Positions 1-5,988 of a DNA stretch of 8,976 nucleotides are shown piece after piece. Position numbers and translations under genes: made by a program. Under the pieces are notes generated by a model. It was not told where the DNA came from. It did not search any database and worked only from the letters and a program-made list of their open reading frames with translations. The DNA is from Fidelibacterota bacterium (GTDB taxonomy: Bacteria > Bipolaricaulota > Bipolaricaulia > Bipolaricaulales > Bipolaricaulaceae). The stretch lies in contig JAJRVI010000045.1 in NCBI GenBank assembly GCA_024277405.1, positions 1 to 8,976 on the forward strand. Reading direction: 5' to 3'. The number at the start of each line of letters is the position of its first letter. The first letter of the stretch is position 1.

Positions 1-968
1 AACCGGGGTATTTCCGCCGGGCACTGGAGGCGATCCGGAATGCTCGCGAGGAGATCCTCGTGATGCTGTCGAACTGCCGACGGTACCCCTGGGGAAGTCC
101 CGCCAACGCCCTCACGGATGCCCTGGCGGACGCGGGGAGCCGGGGCGTCGCAGTGAGGGTCCTCATCGAGCGCGGCGAGGAGCCCGCGCCGGAAACGGAG
201 GCGGCGTTCGCGTACCTGGCAGCGAGGGGCATCGAGGTCCGGTGGGACGACCCCGGCGTGACCCTACACGCGAAATTCGTCCTCATCGACGGCGAGCTCA
301 CCCTTCTCGGGTCGAGCCCCTGGACCTACAACGGCCTTTTTGGGAGCGTCCAGGTCGACATGCTCGTGCGCTCACGTGACGTCGCCGGGACATTCCGCGA
401 GTTCTTCGGGCTCGTTTGGGACGGGCGCTTGGATGTGGAGGTGGAAACGGAACGAGCGGGAACTCCTGCCCTCGTCCCCGTCCCGGAGTTTCCCCAAGGG
501 GAGGCCACCCACCTCGCGCTGGCCGGGGAGCTCTTGGCGGACGCCGAGGCGCGGATCGATCTCGCCCTTTACAAGCTCCGCTATTACCCCCAGTATCCCA
601 CGAGCCCCTCAAACAAGCTCGTGGCGGGCCTCGTCGCCGCGGCGGCCCGGGGGACACGGGTGCGGGTGCTGCTCGAGGGCGGGGAGGGACGCGGGGATCC
701 GTACTTCGTGGGGGAAACCCGGGAGGTCGCCACGTATCTCCTCCTGCACGGGGTGGAGGTGCGGTTCGATCCCCCGGACTCCACCCTACATGCCAAGCTC
801 CTGGTCGTGGACGGGGAGGACCTCCTTATCTCCTCGGCCAACTGGTCCTATTACTCCCTGACGAGGAACGTGGAGGCCGGGATCGCCCTCATCGGCGTAC
901 CCTCCCTGGGGATGGTGTTCGGGCGGTTCTTCGACTCCCTGTGGGATAACGCCCGCGCGCTTCCCTAG
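1..968 (+). CDS. Phospholipase D-family protein with two HKD domains (5' end outside window)
   Basis: The frame is open from base 3, and the codons before the first possible start (GTG at 60) read GYFRRALEAIRNAREEIL, typical of the first helix and strand of a PLD domain. The real start therefore lies upstream and 321 residues are visible. HKD motif 1 is HAKFVLIDG (His at 267-269) followed by GSSPW. Motif 2 is HAKLLVVDG (His codon at 789-791) followed by SSANW and RNVEAG. Two motifs in one chain normally form one active site, which acts through a phospho-histidine intermediate on phospholipid or nucleic-acid phosphodiesters. The first half is slightly degenerate: the usual Asn of the GSxNW segment is Pro, and the later N-x-E is replaced by V-Q-V-D. 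Cardiolipin synthase-like and Nuc-like nuclease roles both remain possible, and a signal peptide cannot be judged. It stops 5 bp before the converging PKD gene. Confidence 0.88.
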   Translation, partial: PGYFRRALEAIRNAREEILVMLSNCRRYPWGSPANALTDALADAGSRGVAVRVLIERGEEPAPETEAAFAYLAARGIEVRWDDPGVTLHAKFVLIDGELTLLGSSPWTYNGLFGSVQVDMLVRSRDVAGTFREFFGLVWDGRLDVEVETERAGTPALVPVPEFPQGEATHLALAGELLADAEARIDLALYKLRYYPQYPTSPSNKLVAGLVAAAARGTRVRVLLEGGEGRGDPYFVGETREVATYLLLHGVEVRFDPPDSTLHAKLLVVDGEDLLISSANWSYYSLTRNVEAGIALIGVPSLGMVFGRFFDSLWDNARALP

Positions 969-973
969 GGCAA

Positions 974-1621
974 TTACGGCCCGATGATCCCCGCGATGGG
1001 CACGGTGTGATAGCGTCCTCCCACGTAGGCCGTCGCCCTCCCGGAGAAGACGAACGTGGCCCCCGGCGAGGCGGGATGGACCAGGTACCGGAAGGAGAGC
1101 TCGTCGCCGGGATGGAGCTGGAGGGCCCATGTGCCGACGAGCTTGCCCCCCACGGTCTTGTAGAGGTCCATGGGTTCGAGGACCTGGCCCCAACCCCAAC
1201 CCGTGGGGATGCTGAGCTCCAGCCCCGGCGCGCTCAACTCCGTCTTGGCGCGGACGGTCACGGTCACTTCCAGGGCCCCCCCCGTGGATGGCCGGACCGT
1301 CTGCCAGCAGGCGATGAAGGGATCCGCCACGATCAGAGCCGCGATGGAAGCGATCACCTGCTCGTCCCGCGTCACGGTGAGACGGACTTCGTGGGTCCCC
1401 TCGGGTACGGTCCACTTGATGCGCGGCGCGTCCGTAACTTGGTCGGCCACTCCGTCACCGTTCAGGTCCCAGAGAAACTTCGCCCCCAGCGGTACCTCGG
1501 AGGCCCAGAGCTGGATCGTTTCCCCGGGATCCGGGGTGAAGGTGGAGGTCTGCAGTGTCACCGCTCCCGCGCTCAGCGCCCCCAGGATGATGAAGCCGAA
1601 AAGGATCGCGATATCCCGCAT
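974..1621 (-). CDS. Small secreted PKD-domain protein with C-terminal beta-module
   Basis: This 215-residue protein starts with a hydrophobic signal peptide (about residues 1-20, ending SAGA) and is expected to be exported. Residues 22-97 resemble a PKD-type Ig fold: an acidic WDLNGDGVAD stretch (51-60), then a TVPEGTHEVRLTV strand pair, like the WDFDGDG and YTYGESGLYEPVLTV parts of PKD domains. Residues 105-212 form a second beta-domain (TVRAKTEL, PTGWGW, YKTVGG, LHPGDELSFRYLVHPA) that matches, weakly but in order, the duplicated module of the upstream 725-residue protein. It has no catalytic motif and no C-terminal anchor. A ribosome site, GGGAGGTG, lies 8 nt before the ATG. It lies just past the terminator of the larger PKD gene, so it is either read through or has a promoter within that hairpin region. 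The molecular function is unknown; adhesion or surface scaffolding is a guess. Confidence 0.82.
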   Translation of the reverse strand: MRDIAILFGFIILGALSAGAVTLQTSTFTPDPGETIQLWASEVPLGAKFLWDLNGDGVADQVTDAPRIKWTVPEGTHEVRLTVTRDEQVIASIAALIVADPFIACWQTVRPSTGGALEVTVTVRAKTELSAPGLELSIPTGWGWGQVLEPMDLYKTVGGKLVGTWALQLHPGDELSFRYLVHPASPGATFVFSGRATAYVGGRYHTVPIAGIIGP

Positions 1622-1654
1622 CGGTGGTACACCTCCCTCACAAGATTTTTTCCT

Positions 1655-1689
1655 AAAACCGACGGGGCGGGATCGCCCCGCCCCGTCGG
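1655..1689 (-). terminator. Rho-independent terminator after the large PKD gene
   Basis: There is a perfect 13-bp GC-rich stem (1659-1671 paired with 1677-1689) around a 5-nt loop. On the minus strand it is followed at once by TTTT (1658-1655) and then AGG. It lies 29 bp past the stop of the 725-residue gene. The U-tract is short, so some read-through into the 215-residue gene, 33 bp further on, is plausible. A weaker hairpin (GCACGG at 1689-1694 with CCGTGC at 1704-1709) stands just before it. Confidence 0.8.
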
Positions 1690-1718
1690 CACGGAAGACC
1701 AGCCCGTGCTCACCCCCT

Positions 1719-3896
1719 CTAGCGACCCTGGCATTCCTCCGGGATCACCGAGGGCAGGGCCTCGCAGATCGGCGTGTCGGTGAGCCACAGGGCGATGATC
1801 TCCTTGAGGGTCTCGTAATCGATCTTGGAGCCGCAGGTATAGGGGACCTCGCTTTCCTCGAGCCAAAAGGCGATGGCCCGCTGTACCTGGGGCAAGGTGA
1901 TCAGATCGGAGAGCGAGAGATCCACGGTGTCCCGCTCCACATCCCAGCGCGAGATGGCCACGAGCACGTTGAGGCATTTGGTGAGCTCCACCCGGTCGTC
2001 GCCGCCGATGGCGATGTCCTCGATGCAGGGGAGGCCCGTGTCGGCGACCCCCACGATCCGTTCCACATCGTAGATCCCACAGCCATCCGGCGGCGGGGGC
2101 TCGATGGGGAGGGTGGGCGGCACCTCGACCTCGTAGATGACGGTCTTGGTCTCGCCGGCCCGGAGGCGTCCGAGGTAGGTCCACTGGATCTGTGAGGGCT
2201 TATAGACGAAGCCATCGTTCTGGAGGGGAGTCACCTTCCAGCCGGTGGGAAGGTCCTCGTCTATCCCCACCCCGATCACGTCGGCGTCGGCGGTGACCTC
2301 GATCTTCACCGTGAAGGTATTGCCGATGGGCTTCCCGGCGGAGTCGTAGAACCCGAGTACGACCCCCTGGCAGGGGATGGGGGCGAGGATGGTCCGGGTG
2401 ACGGTCACGTTGGCGGCGGGCATGTCGGGAAGAGGTTTGTCCACCGGGGTACAGCTCACCGCATGGGCCGCGATGAGCTTGAGGGTCGCCTGATCGATGG
2501 TCTCCCCACAGGTGTCCACTACCGGCTGGTCCATCGCCCAGAGCTCGGCCGCCCGCTGGAGCTGTTGGTCGGTGATGGTCTCGGGGAGACGGAGGTCGAT
2601 CTTGTCGGTCTCCCCGGGGGCCTGGGCCGGGATGAGGTGCGCGATGGCCTCGAGCACGGGGAGACAGTCGTTCACGATCACGCAGGACTCACCGCCCACC
2701 GGGACCTCCACCGCGGGGACCTGTGCCTGCACGGTGCCCTGGATGCAGAAGCGCTGGGGAAGCCGGATCGCCTTGAGGACGTCCGCCTCCGGGACCTTGA
2801 CGTCGTAGGTGATCACCCTGTCGGTCCCGGCCCGCAGCATGTCCATGAACACCGATTGGGTGGTGGCCCGCTTGAAGATCGCCCCGCCGTTCTCCACCGG
2901 GGTGACCTCCCACCCCACCGGGAGGTCCTCATCGAGGCCCACGCCTGCCATATCCTGATCGGCATGGATCCGCACCGTGACCCGGAATGTGTAGCCGGGA
3001 AGGACCGTCATGGTGGAGATGGAGCGGGTGGCGACCAGCGAGATCGGCGAGATGTAGAGGGACCCCGTATAGCTGGAGGCGACGCCCTTGTCGTCCACTA
3101 CGGTGAGGACCGGCTCATAGAGGCCGCTTTCCCCATAGGTGTAGGTGGTCACCGCTTCGGTGGTCACGAGGTCGACGACCCCGTCCCCGTCGAAATCCCA
3201 GCGGTATTCCGTGATCCGACCGTCCGGGTCGTGGCTCGCGGAGGCGTCGAACGTCACCTCCTGCTTGACCCTGGGCTCCGCCGGGGACACGGTGAAGCTC
3301 GCCACCGGGGGTTCATTGGGGGAGCCGAGGATCTTGATGGGGTCGACGGTATTGAGCTCGATACGTTTGGGGGCGGTGATATCCCCGCTCAGGAAGACCA
3401 CGCGGTCGATCCCGGTGAGGGTCACCGGATCCACCACGAGCTCGAAATCGGTGCCCAAGGGACCGAGCACCATCCCATCCGTGTACCCCGGGTTCCAGGC
3501 CCACGTGAACCGGCCGGTGTTGAGGTCGTAGGTATCGGTGGAGTCGGGATCGTCCGCCACCACCACCGCGGCCGTCGGGGGTATCCCCTGGATGTACAGC
3601 TCGGCCGACCCCCCGGTGGCTGAACCGCGGGCATCGTGGATGACGAAGAGGTAATACTGCCCCGCGGTGTCCCGGTAGAGGAAGATGACGGTGGCCTCCT
3701 CCTCCGCCAGGGGACAGTTGGAGCTGAAGTCCGGGAATTGGACGTAGGCGTAAAACGAGGCGGCGTCCTGAGTTCCCGCCAGGGGTTCGACCCTCTCCAC
3801 GAGGGGCCCTTGGGACACCTCGAAGTACCCCTGGGCCCAAAGCGGTACGCTCAGGGCCAGGATCGCCAGTAACCACAGGCTGATCTTCCTCCGCAT
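1719..3896 (-). CDS. Secreted multidomain PKD protein with duplicated beta/helical modules
   Basis: I chose the ATG at 3896 because AAGGAGG lies 5 nt upstream and a clean signal peptide follows (MRRKISLWLLAILALS..LWAQ, residues 1-22). The in-frame upstream ATGs would bury that signal. The mature protein of about 700 residues has an N-terminal beta-rich domain I do not recognise (24-190; YVQFPDF, TDGMVLGPLG, VVFLSGD). Next is a PKD domain (197-283) with PPVASFTVSP, SHDPDGRI, WDFDGDGVVD and YTYGESGLYEPVLTV. A repeated pair follows: beta-module 1 (290-405), helical module 1 (408-484), beta-module 2 (497-635), helical module 2 (638-712). Several Cys match between copies (384/606, 411/641, 463/688, 482/711), which suggests conserved disulfides. 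No catalytic residues, membrane anchor or sorting signal is visible. It is probably extracellular or periplasmic and structural or binding, but the function is unknown. Confidence 0.88.
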   Translation of the reverse strand: MRRKISLWLLAILALSVPLWAQGYFEVSQGPLVERVEPLAGTQDAASFYAYVQFPDFSSNCPLAEEEATVIFLYRDTAGQYYLFVIHDARGSATGGSAELYIQGIPPTAAVVVADDPDSTDTYDLNTGRFTWAWNPGYTDGMVLGPLGTDFELVVDPVTLTGIDRVVFLSGDITAPKRIELNTVDPIKILGSPNEPPVASFTVSPAEPRVKQEVTFDASASHDPDGRITEYRWDFDGDGVVDLVTTEAVTTYTYGESGLYEPVLTVVDDKGVASSYTGSLYISPISLVATRSISTMTVLPGYTFRVTVRIHADQDMAGVGLDEDLPVGWEVTPVENGGAIFKRATTQSVFMDMLRAGTDRVITYDVKVPEADVLKAIRLPQRFCIQGTVQAQVPAVEVPVGGESCVIVNDCLPVLEAIAHLIPAQAPGETDKIDLRLPETITDQQLQRAAELWAMDQPVVDTCGETIDQATLKLIAAHAVSCTPVDKPLPDMPAANVTVTRTILAPIPCQGVVLGFYDSAGKPIGNTFTVKIEVTADADVIGVGIDEDLPTGWKVTPLQNDGFVYKPSQIQWTYLGRLRAGETKTVIYEVEVPPTLPIEPPPPDGCGIYDVERIVGVADTGLPCIEDIAIGGDDRVELTKCLNVLVAISRWDVERDTVDLSLSDLITLPQVQRAIAFWLEESEVPYTCGSKIDYETLKEIIALWLTDTPICEALPSVIPEECQGR
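1761..3029 (-). repeat. Internal tandem duplication of a beta-plus-helical protein module
   Basis: Within the 725-residue PKD protein, residues 290-484 (bases 2445-3029) and 497-712 (1761-2408) are diverged copies of one unit. Shared landmarks, in order, are GVGLDEDLPVGWEVTP with GVGIDEDLPTGWKVTP, LRAGTDRVITYDVKVP with LRAGETKTVIYEVEVP, CLPVLEAIA with CLNVLVAIS, IDLRL with VDLSL, LQRAAELW with VQRAIAFW, and TCGETIDQATLKLI with TCGSKIDYETLKEI. The second copy carries insertions near residues 503-526 and 595-632. Confidence 0.85.
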
Positions 3897-3931
3897 ATCA
3901 CCCTCCTTCCGAATTGTTGCCGCCGAATTCC

Positions 3932-3960
3932 AGTCTAACTGAGACGTCATCACCGGTCAG
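3932..3960 (-). promoter_or_regulatory. Candidate promoter of the large PKD gene
   Basis: On the minus strand CTGACC (3960-3955) and TAGACT (3937-3932) are separated by 17 bp, each matching 4 of 6 bases of the sigma-70 consensus. They are placed to give a leader of about 30 nt before the ATG at 3896. The -35-like hexamer lies mostly in the loop of the dyad at 3945-3968. The match is modest. Confidence 0.35.
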
Positions 3961-3968
3961 TGATGACG
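3945..3968. repeat. Perfect 9-bp inverted repeat (possible operator or hairpin)
   Basis: CGTCATCAC (3945-3953) and GTGATGACG (3960-3968) are exact inverted copies around a 6-nt centre. The dyad lies between the small secreted gene (stop at 3987) and the large PKD gene (start at 3896). It overlaps the candidate -35 of the latter, so it could be a repressor or activator site. As RNA it could be a weak terminator of the upstream gene, but no U-run follows. Confidence 0.6.
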
Positions 3969-3986
3969 ATTACCCTTTGTCGATCC

Positions 3987-4592
3987 TCAGAGCATCTGCA
4001 ACACCTCTTGCAGGGCCATGTCCACCGCTCTCCTGGCGGCCCTGAGGGGATCGGAGAAGAGCCAGGAGAGGAATGGGGCGTCGTCGGCCGAGACCAGGTT
4101 AGCGTGGAGGAGCCCCGTGGGCCCGTAGAGGCGGATGAGGAGCGTGACCCGGGCGCGCCTGTCCAGGGCGGAAAGGAGTCCCAGCGGCCCCAGGAGGTTG
4201 CCCAGGGTGGGATCGAGGAGCCCCACCCCCGAGATGAAGATGGCCCGTTCCGCCCTGATCTCCCACCTGTTCTCCCATTTGACGATGCGGACGATGAAGA
4301 GGTAATCGGCCCCCAAGCGCCGCAGGAGCTTCTTCACACCCTCGTCGGGGATGTAGGTCCCCAGGTACACGCCGAGCTCGCTCTGGGCCCGACGCACTTC
4401 GTGGTCGGGGATCACCTGCATGCCGCTGAAAAAGGCCGCCCGCTGGGCGAGGTAGACCTGAAGCTGGCGCACGGCGTAGGACGGGATCCCTACAGCGCAC
4501 TGAAGGAGGACCGCCATCCTCTCGGCGTATGCGCCCCCGGCGAGGAGCATCACGACGGCGACCGCTACGATGGCCTTCCTGCGCACCCACAT
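3987..4592 (-). CDS. Secreted protein, possibly TolB-N/CsgG-like fold
   Basis: This 201-residue protein has a clear signal peptide (residues 1-23, MWVRRKAIVAVAVVMLLAGG then AYA before ER). The remainder follows a pattern seen in the CsgG, TolB-N and LpoB-like group: a first strand (RMAVLLQCAV), a helix (YAVRQLQVYLAQRAAFF), a strand ending GMQVIPDHEVRRAQSELG, a helix (EGVKKLLRRLG), then ADYLFIVRIVKWENRWEIRAE and a late strand ARVTLLIRLYGPTG. I infer the fold from this layout; no motif proves it, and the function is unknown. The ATG at 4592 is the only start between the upstream in-frame stop and the signal peptide, and it has no visible ribosome site. TACGCT 10 nt upstream is at most a weak -10. 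The gene follows rplM after 129 bp and precedes the large PKD gene by 90 bp. The C-terminus is a helix (AARRAVDMALQEVLQML), as often closes such domains. Confidence 0.78.
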   Translation of the reverse strand: MWVRRKAIVAVAVVMLLAGGAYAERMAVLLQCAVGIPSYAVRQLQVYLAQRAAFFSGMQVIPDHEVRRAQSELGVYLGTYIPDEGVKKLLRRLGADYLFIVRIVKWENRWEIRAERAIFISGVGLLDPTLGNLLGPLGLLSALDRRARVTLLIRLYGPTGLLHANLVSADDAPFLSWLFSDPLRAARRAVDMALQEVLQML

Positions 4593-4721
4593 AGCCGGCT
4601 GAAGCGTAGCGGCCGCCCGCTGTGTGCCGTAGGAAGGTTGCCCCGCGGGTCACCTCAATTTGTCATGGGCATCTGTGACAGCTGTCCCCGGGGGCGGGGA
4701 AGGGGGTATAACGGGGGACGG

Positions 4722-5162
4722 TCAGAGGGAAAGGGGTTTGGGCCTCTGGGCCGCGTGGGGGTGTTCGGGCCCCGCGTAGACCTTGAGCTTGCGCAGCATC
4801 CTCCGGCCCAGGTTGTTCTTGGGGAGCATGCGCTTGACCGCGAGCCGTATAGGCCAATCGGGATGTACCTTGACGAGTTCCTCGTAGGGGATCTCCCGGA
4901 GGTGTCCCACGTAACCAGTGTGATGTCGATAGAGCTTCTGTTCCCATTTCTTGCCCGTGAGCTTCACCTTCTCGGCGTTGATCACGATCACGTAATCGCC
5001 CACATCGAAGTGTGGGGTATAGGTGGGCTTGTGCTTTCCCTGCAGGATCAGGGCGATCTTGGACGCGAGGCGTCCCAGCGGCTGATCGGTGGCGTCGATC
5101 ACATACCACTCGCGCTTGAAGGTGATGCCGGCGTCTTCCTTCTTCGCCATGTAAGTCTTCAT
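4722..5162 (-). CDS. rplM: Large ribosomal subunit protein uL13
   Basis: This is ribosomal protein L13, a 23S rRNA-binding protein and an early assembly component of the 50S subunit. The 146 residues match the family along their whole length: MKTYMAKKED, REWYVIDATDQPLGRLAS, GKHKPTYTPHFDVGDYVIVI, NAEKVKLTGKKWEQK, HHTGYVG, VKRMLPKNNLGRRMLRKLKV and the C-terminal YAGPEHPHAAQRPKPL. I chose the ATG at 5162 because AAGGAGG lies 4 nt upstream; the second ATG (5150) would put that site 16 nt away. The frame stays open to 5456, but that extension only shadows the DUF47 gene. In most bacteria rpsI (S9) follows directly. Here the next gene downstream is an unrelated secreted protein. Transcription probably starts from the promoter at 5199-5228. 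Confidence 0.98.
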   Translation of the reverse strand: MKTYMAKKEDAGITFKREWYVIDATDQPLGRLASKIALILQGKHKPTYTPHFDVGDYVIVINAEKVKLTGKKWEQKLYRHHTGYVGHLREIPYEELVKVHPDWPIRLAVKRMLPKNNLGRRMLRKLKVYAGPEHPHAAQRPKPLSL

Positions 5163-5198
5163 CGGGCCTCCTTCGTGTGATCGATGATCCGGACGGGG

Positions 5199-5228
5199 AT
5201 TATACCCCCCGATGAAGCGGGACCTCAA
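5199..5228 (-). promoter_or_regulatory. Sigma-70-type promoter of rplM
   Basis: On the minus strand TTGAGG (5228-5223) and a perfect TATAAT (5204-5199) are separated by 18 bp. The -35 begins just after the DUF47 stop codon, and the expected leader is about 30 nt. The -10 is flanked by a GC dyad (CGGGG at 5194-5198, CCCCG at 5207-5211). This is the best promoter match in the window. Confidence 0.75.
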
Positions 5229-5229
5229 C

Positions 5230-5901
5230 CTAACGCAAGAACAGGAGACAGATCCGGCCGGCGGCGTTCTCCATATGCCCGGCCACCTGGCCCAGCGTGC
5301 GCGCCACCTCCACCAGATGGACCTTGGAGAACGGGTCCAGGGAACCCTCCCGGTATACGGCGGCGATGAGCTCGTCCTCCGTGGTGGAGACCTCGTGTTC
5401 GCGCCCCCCGATCTCCAGGAGCAGCTCCCGCATCCGCTCGGCGAGCCCGCGTTCACCCTTCAGATGCCTCTCCAGGGTCGCGATGAGGTTACAGTAAGCC
5501 CGTTGGCTCTCCCACAGCCCTGCGCGCAGCTTCTCCCACGTGCCACGGAGGTCCGCGGGGAGGGTCATGGGGAGCAGGCCCAGGAGGTGGACTGCGTCCT
5601 GGGCCTTGTCCGCGATCTCGTCCTGCTGCCACAGGAGGTCCATGAGGTCGCCCCGCGCCATGGGGAGGAAGAGATCGCTCCGGGGGAGCTTTCGACGGAT
5701 CTCGTGTTTGATCTGATCCGCCTCGTGTTCCCAGCGATCCACCTCCCGCCTGATCCCCTCGATGTCCCCCCCCGAGGAGAACGCCTCCATGGCCGCGAGG
5801 AAGTGCTTCGTCGTCTCGCACACCTTCTTGCCGTGCTCCACGAAAAGGAGGGTGGGGGGTTGCTCGAAAAGCAACGTCCCGATCCGCTTCCAGAACCCCA
5901 T
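5230..5901 (-). CDS. DUF47/PhoU-like putative phosphate transport regulator
   Basis: The 223-residue cytoplasmic, all-helical protein matches the DUF47 (PhoU-related, TIGR00153-type) family in length and layout. Visible features are an MGFWKRIG start, WEHEADQIKHEI (57-68) and QQDEIADKAQD (92-102), whose acidic and His residues are likely metal ligands as in PhoU. A second, more degenerate repeat is REHEVSTTEDELIA (157-170), followed by a C-terminal helix (VARTLGQVAGHMENAAGRI). Family members usually sit beside a Pit-type inorganic phosphate permease and are thought to regulate it. No permease is in this window, and rplM lies 67 bp downstream. AAAGGAGG lies 4 nt before the ATG. It may share some transcription with rplM, although rplM has its own promoter. 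Confidence 0.9.
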   Translation of the reverse strand: MGFWKRIGTLLFEQPPTLLFVEHGKKVCETTKHFLAAMEAFSSGGDIEGIRREVDRWEHEADQIKHEIRRKLPRSDLFLPMARGDLMDLLWQQDEIADKAQDAVHLLGLLPMTLPADLRGTWEKLRAGLWESQRAYCNLIATLERHLKGERGLAERMRELLLEIGGREHEVSTTEDELIAAVYREGSLDPFSKVHLVEVARTLGQVAGHMENAAGRICLLFLR

Positions 5902-5942
5902 CCGGCCTCCTTTAGATGTCTATAGACCTTTTGGTAAACTTT

Positions 5943-5971
5943 ATTTTAGCTTTCTCCTCCCCCTCTTTCAC
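5943..5971 (-). promoter_or_regulatory. Candidate promoter of the DUF47 gene
   Basis: On the minus strand GTGAAA (5971-5966, 4 of 6) and TAAAAT (5948-5943, 5 of 6) are separated by 17 bp, giving an expected leader of about 35 nt. A 10-bp palindrome, GTCTATAGAC (5918-5927), lies in that leader just before the ribosome site. It could affect translation, or be a protein-binding site. Confidence 0.5.
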
Positions 5972-5973
5972 CT

Positions 5974-5979
5974 TATACT
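5974..5979 (+). promoter_or_regulatory. Candidate -10 of the outer-membrane barrel gene
   Basis: TATACT matches the -10 consensus at 5 of 6 bases and ends only 9 nt before the ATG at 5989. Transcription would start about 2-4 nt before the start codon, so the mRNA would be nearly leaderless. No ribosome site is visible. No good -35 is found 16-18 bp upstream. Confidence 0.45.
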
Positions 5980-5988
5980 CAGCGCGTT

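Noticed and set aside
1719..3896. The PKD protein as a glycoside hydrolase or a true dockerin-bearing cellulosome component.
   Set aside because: No catalytic domain or DxNxDG dockerin loops are visible. PKD domains alone do not indicate a substrate.
3897..3953. Start of the large PKD gene at one of the ATGs near 3953.
   Set aside because: The extra 19 residues are polar and precede the signal peptide, and the only good ribosome site serves the ATG at 3896.
4661..4700. Small inverted repeats after rplM (TGTCA with TGACA, GACAGCTGTC, and a CCCCGGGGGCGGGG run) as a possible rplM terminator.
   Set aside because: The stems are short and no U-run follows on the minus strand, so I do not call a terminator.
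3960..5180. Long open plus-strand frames opposite the minus-strand genes (also 2463-3623, 1007-2195 and 7306-8433).
   Set aside because: They lie antisense to well-supported genes, read as Pro/Gly/Arg/His-rich protein without domains, and are expected by chance in GC-rich coding DNA.
4702..5209. GGGGGTATAA at 4702-4711 and its inverted copy at 5200-5209 flank rplM, like tiny terminal repeats.
   Set aside because: The right copy is part of the rplM -10. The left copy has no matching -35 or gene to drive, and 10 bp of GC-run plus TATA can recur by chance. There is no sign of mobility or target duplication.
5163..5456. N-terminal extension of the rplM frame to 5456.
   Set aside because: The extension is low-complexity Arg/Ser/Pro sequence lying over the DUF47 gene. 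AAGGAGG and the family N-terminus place the start at 5162.
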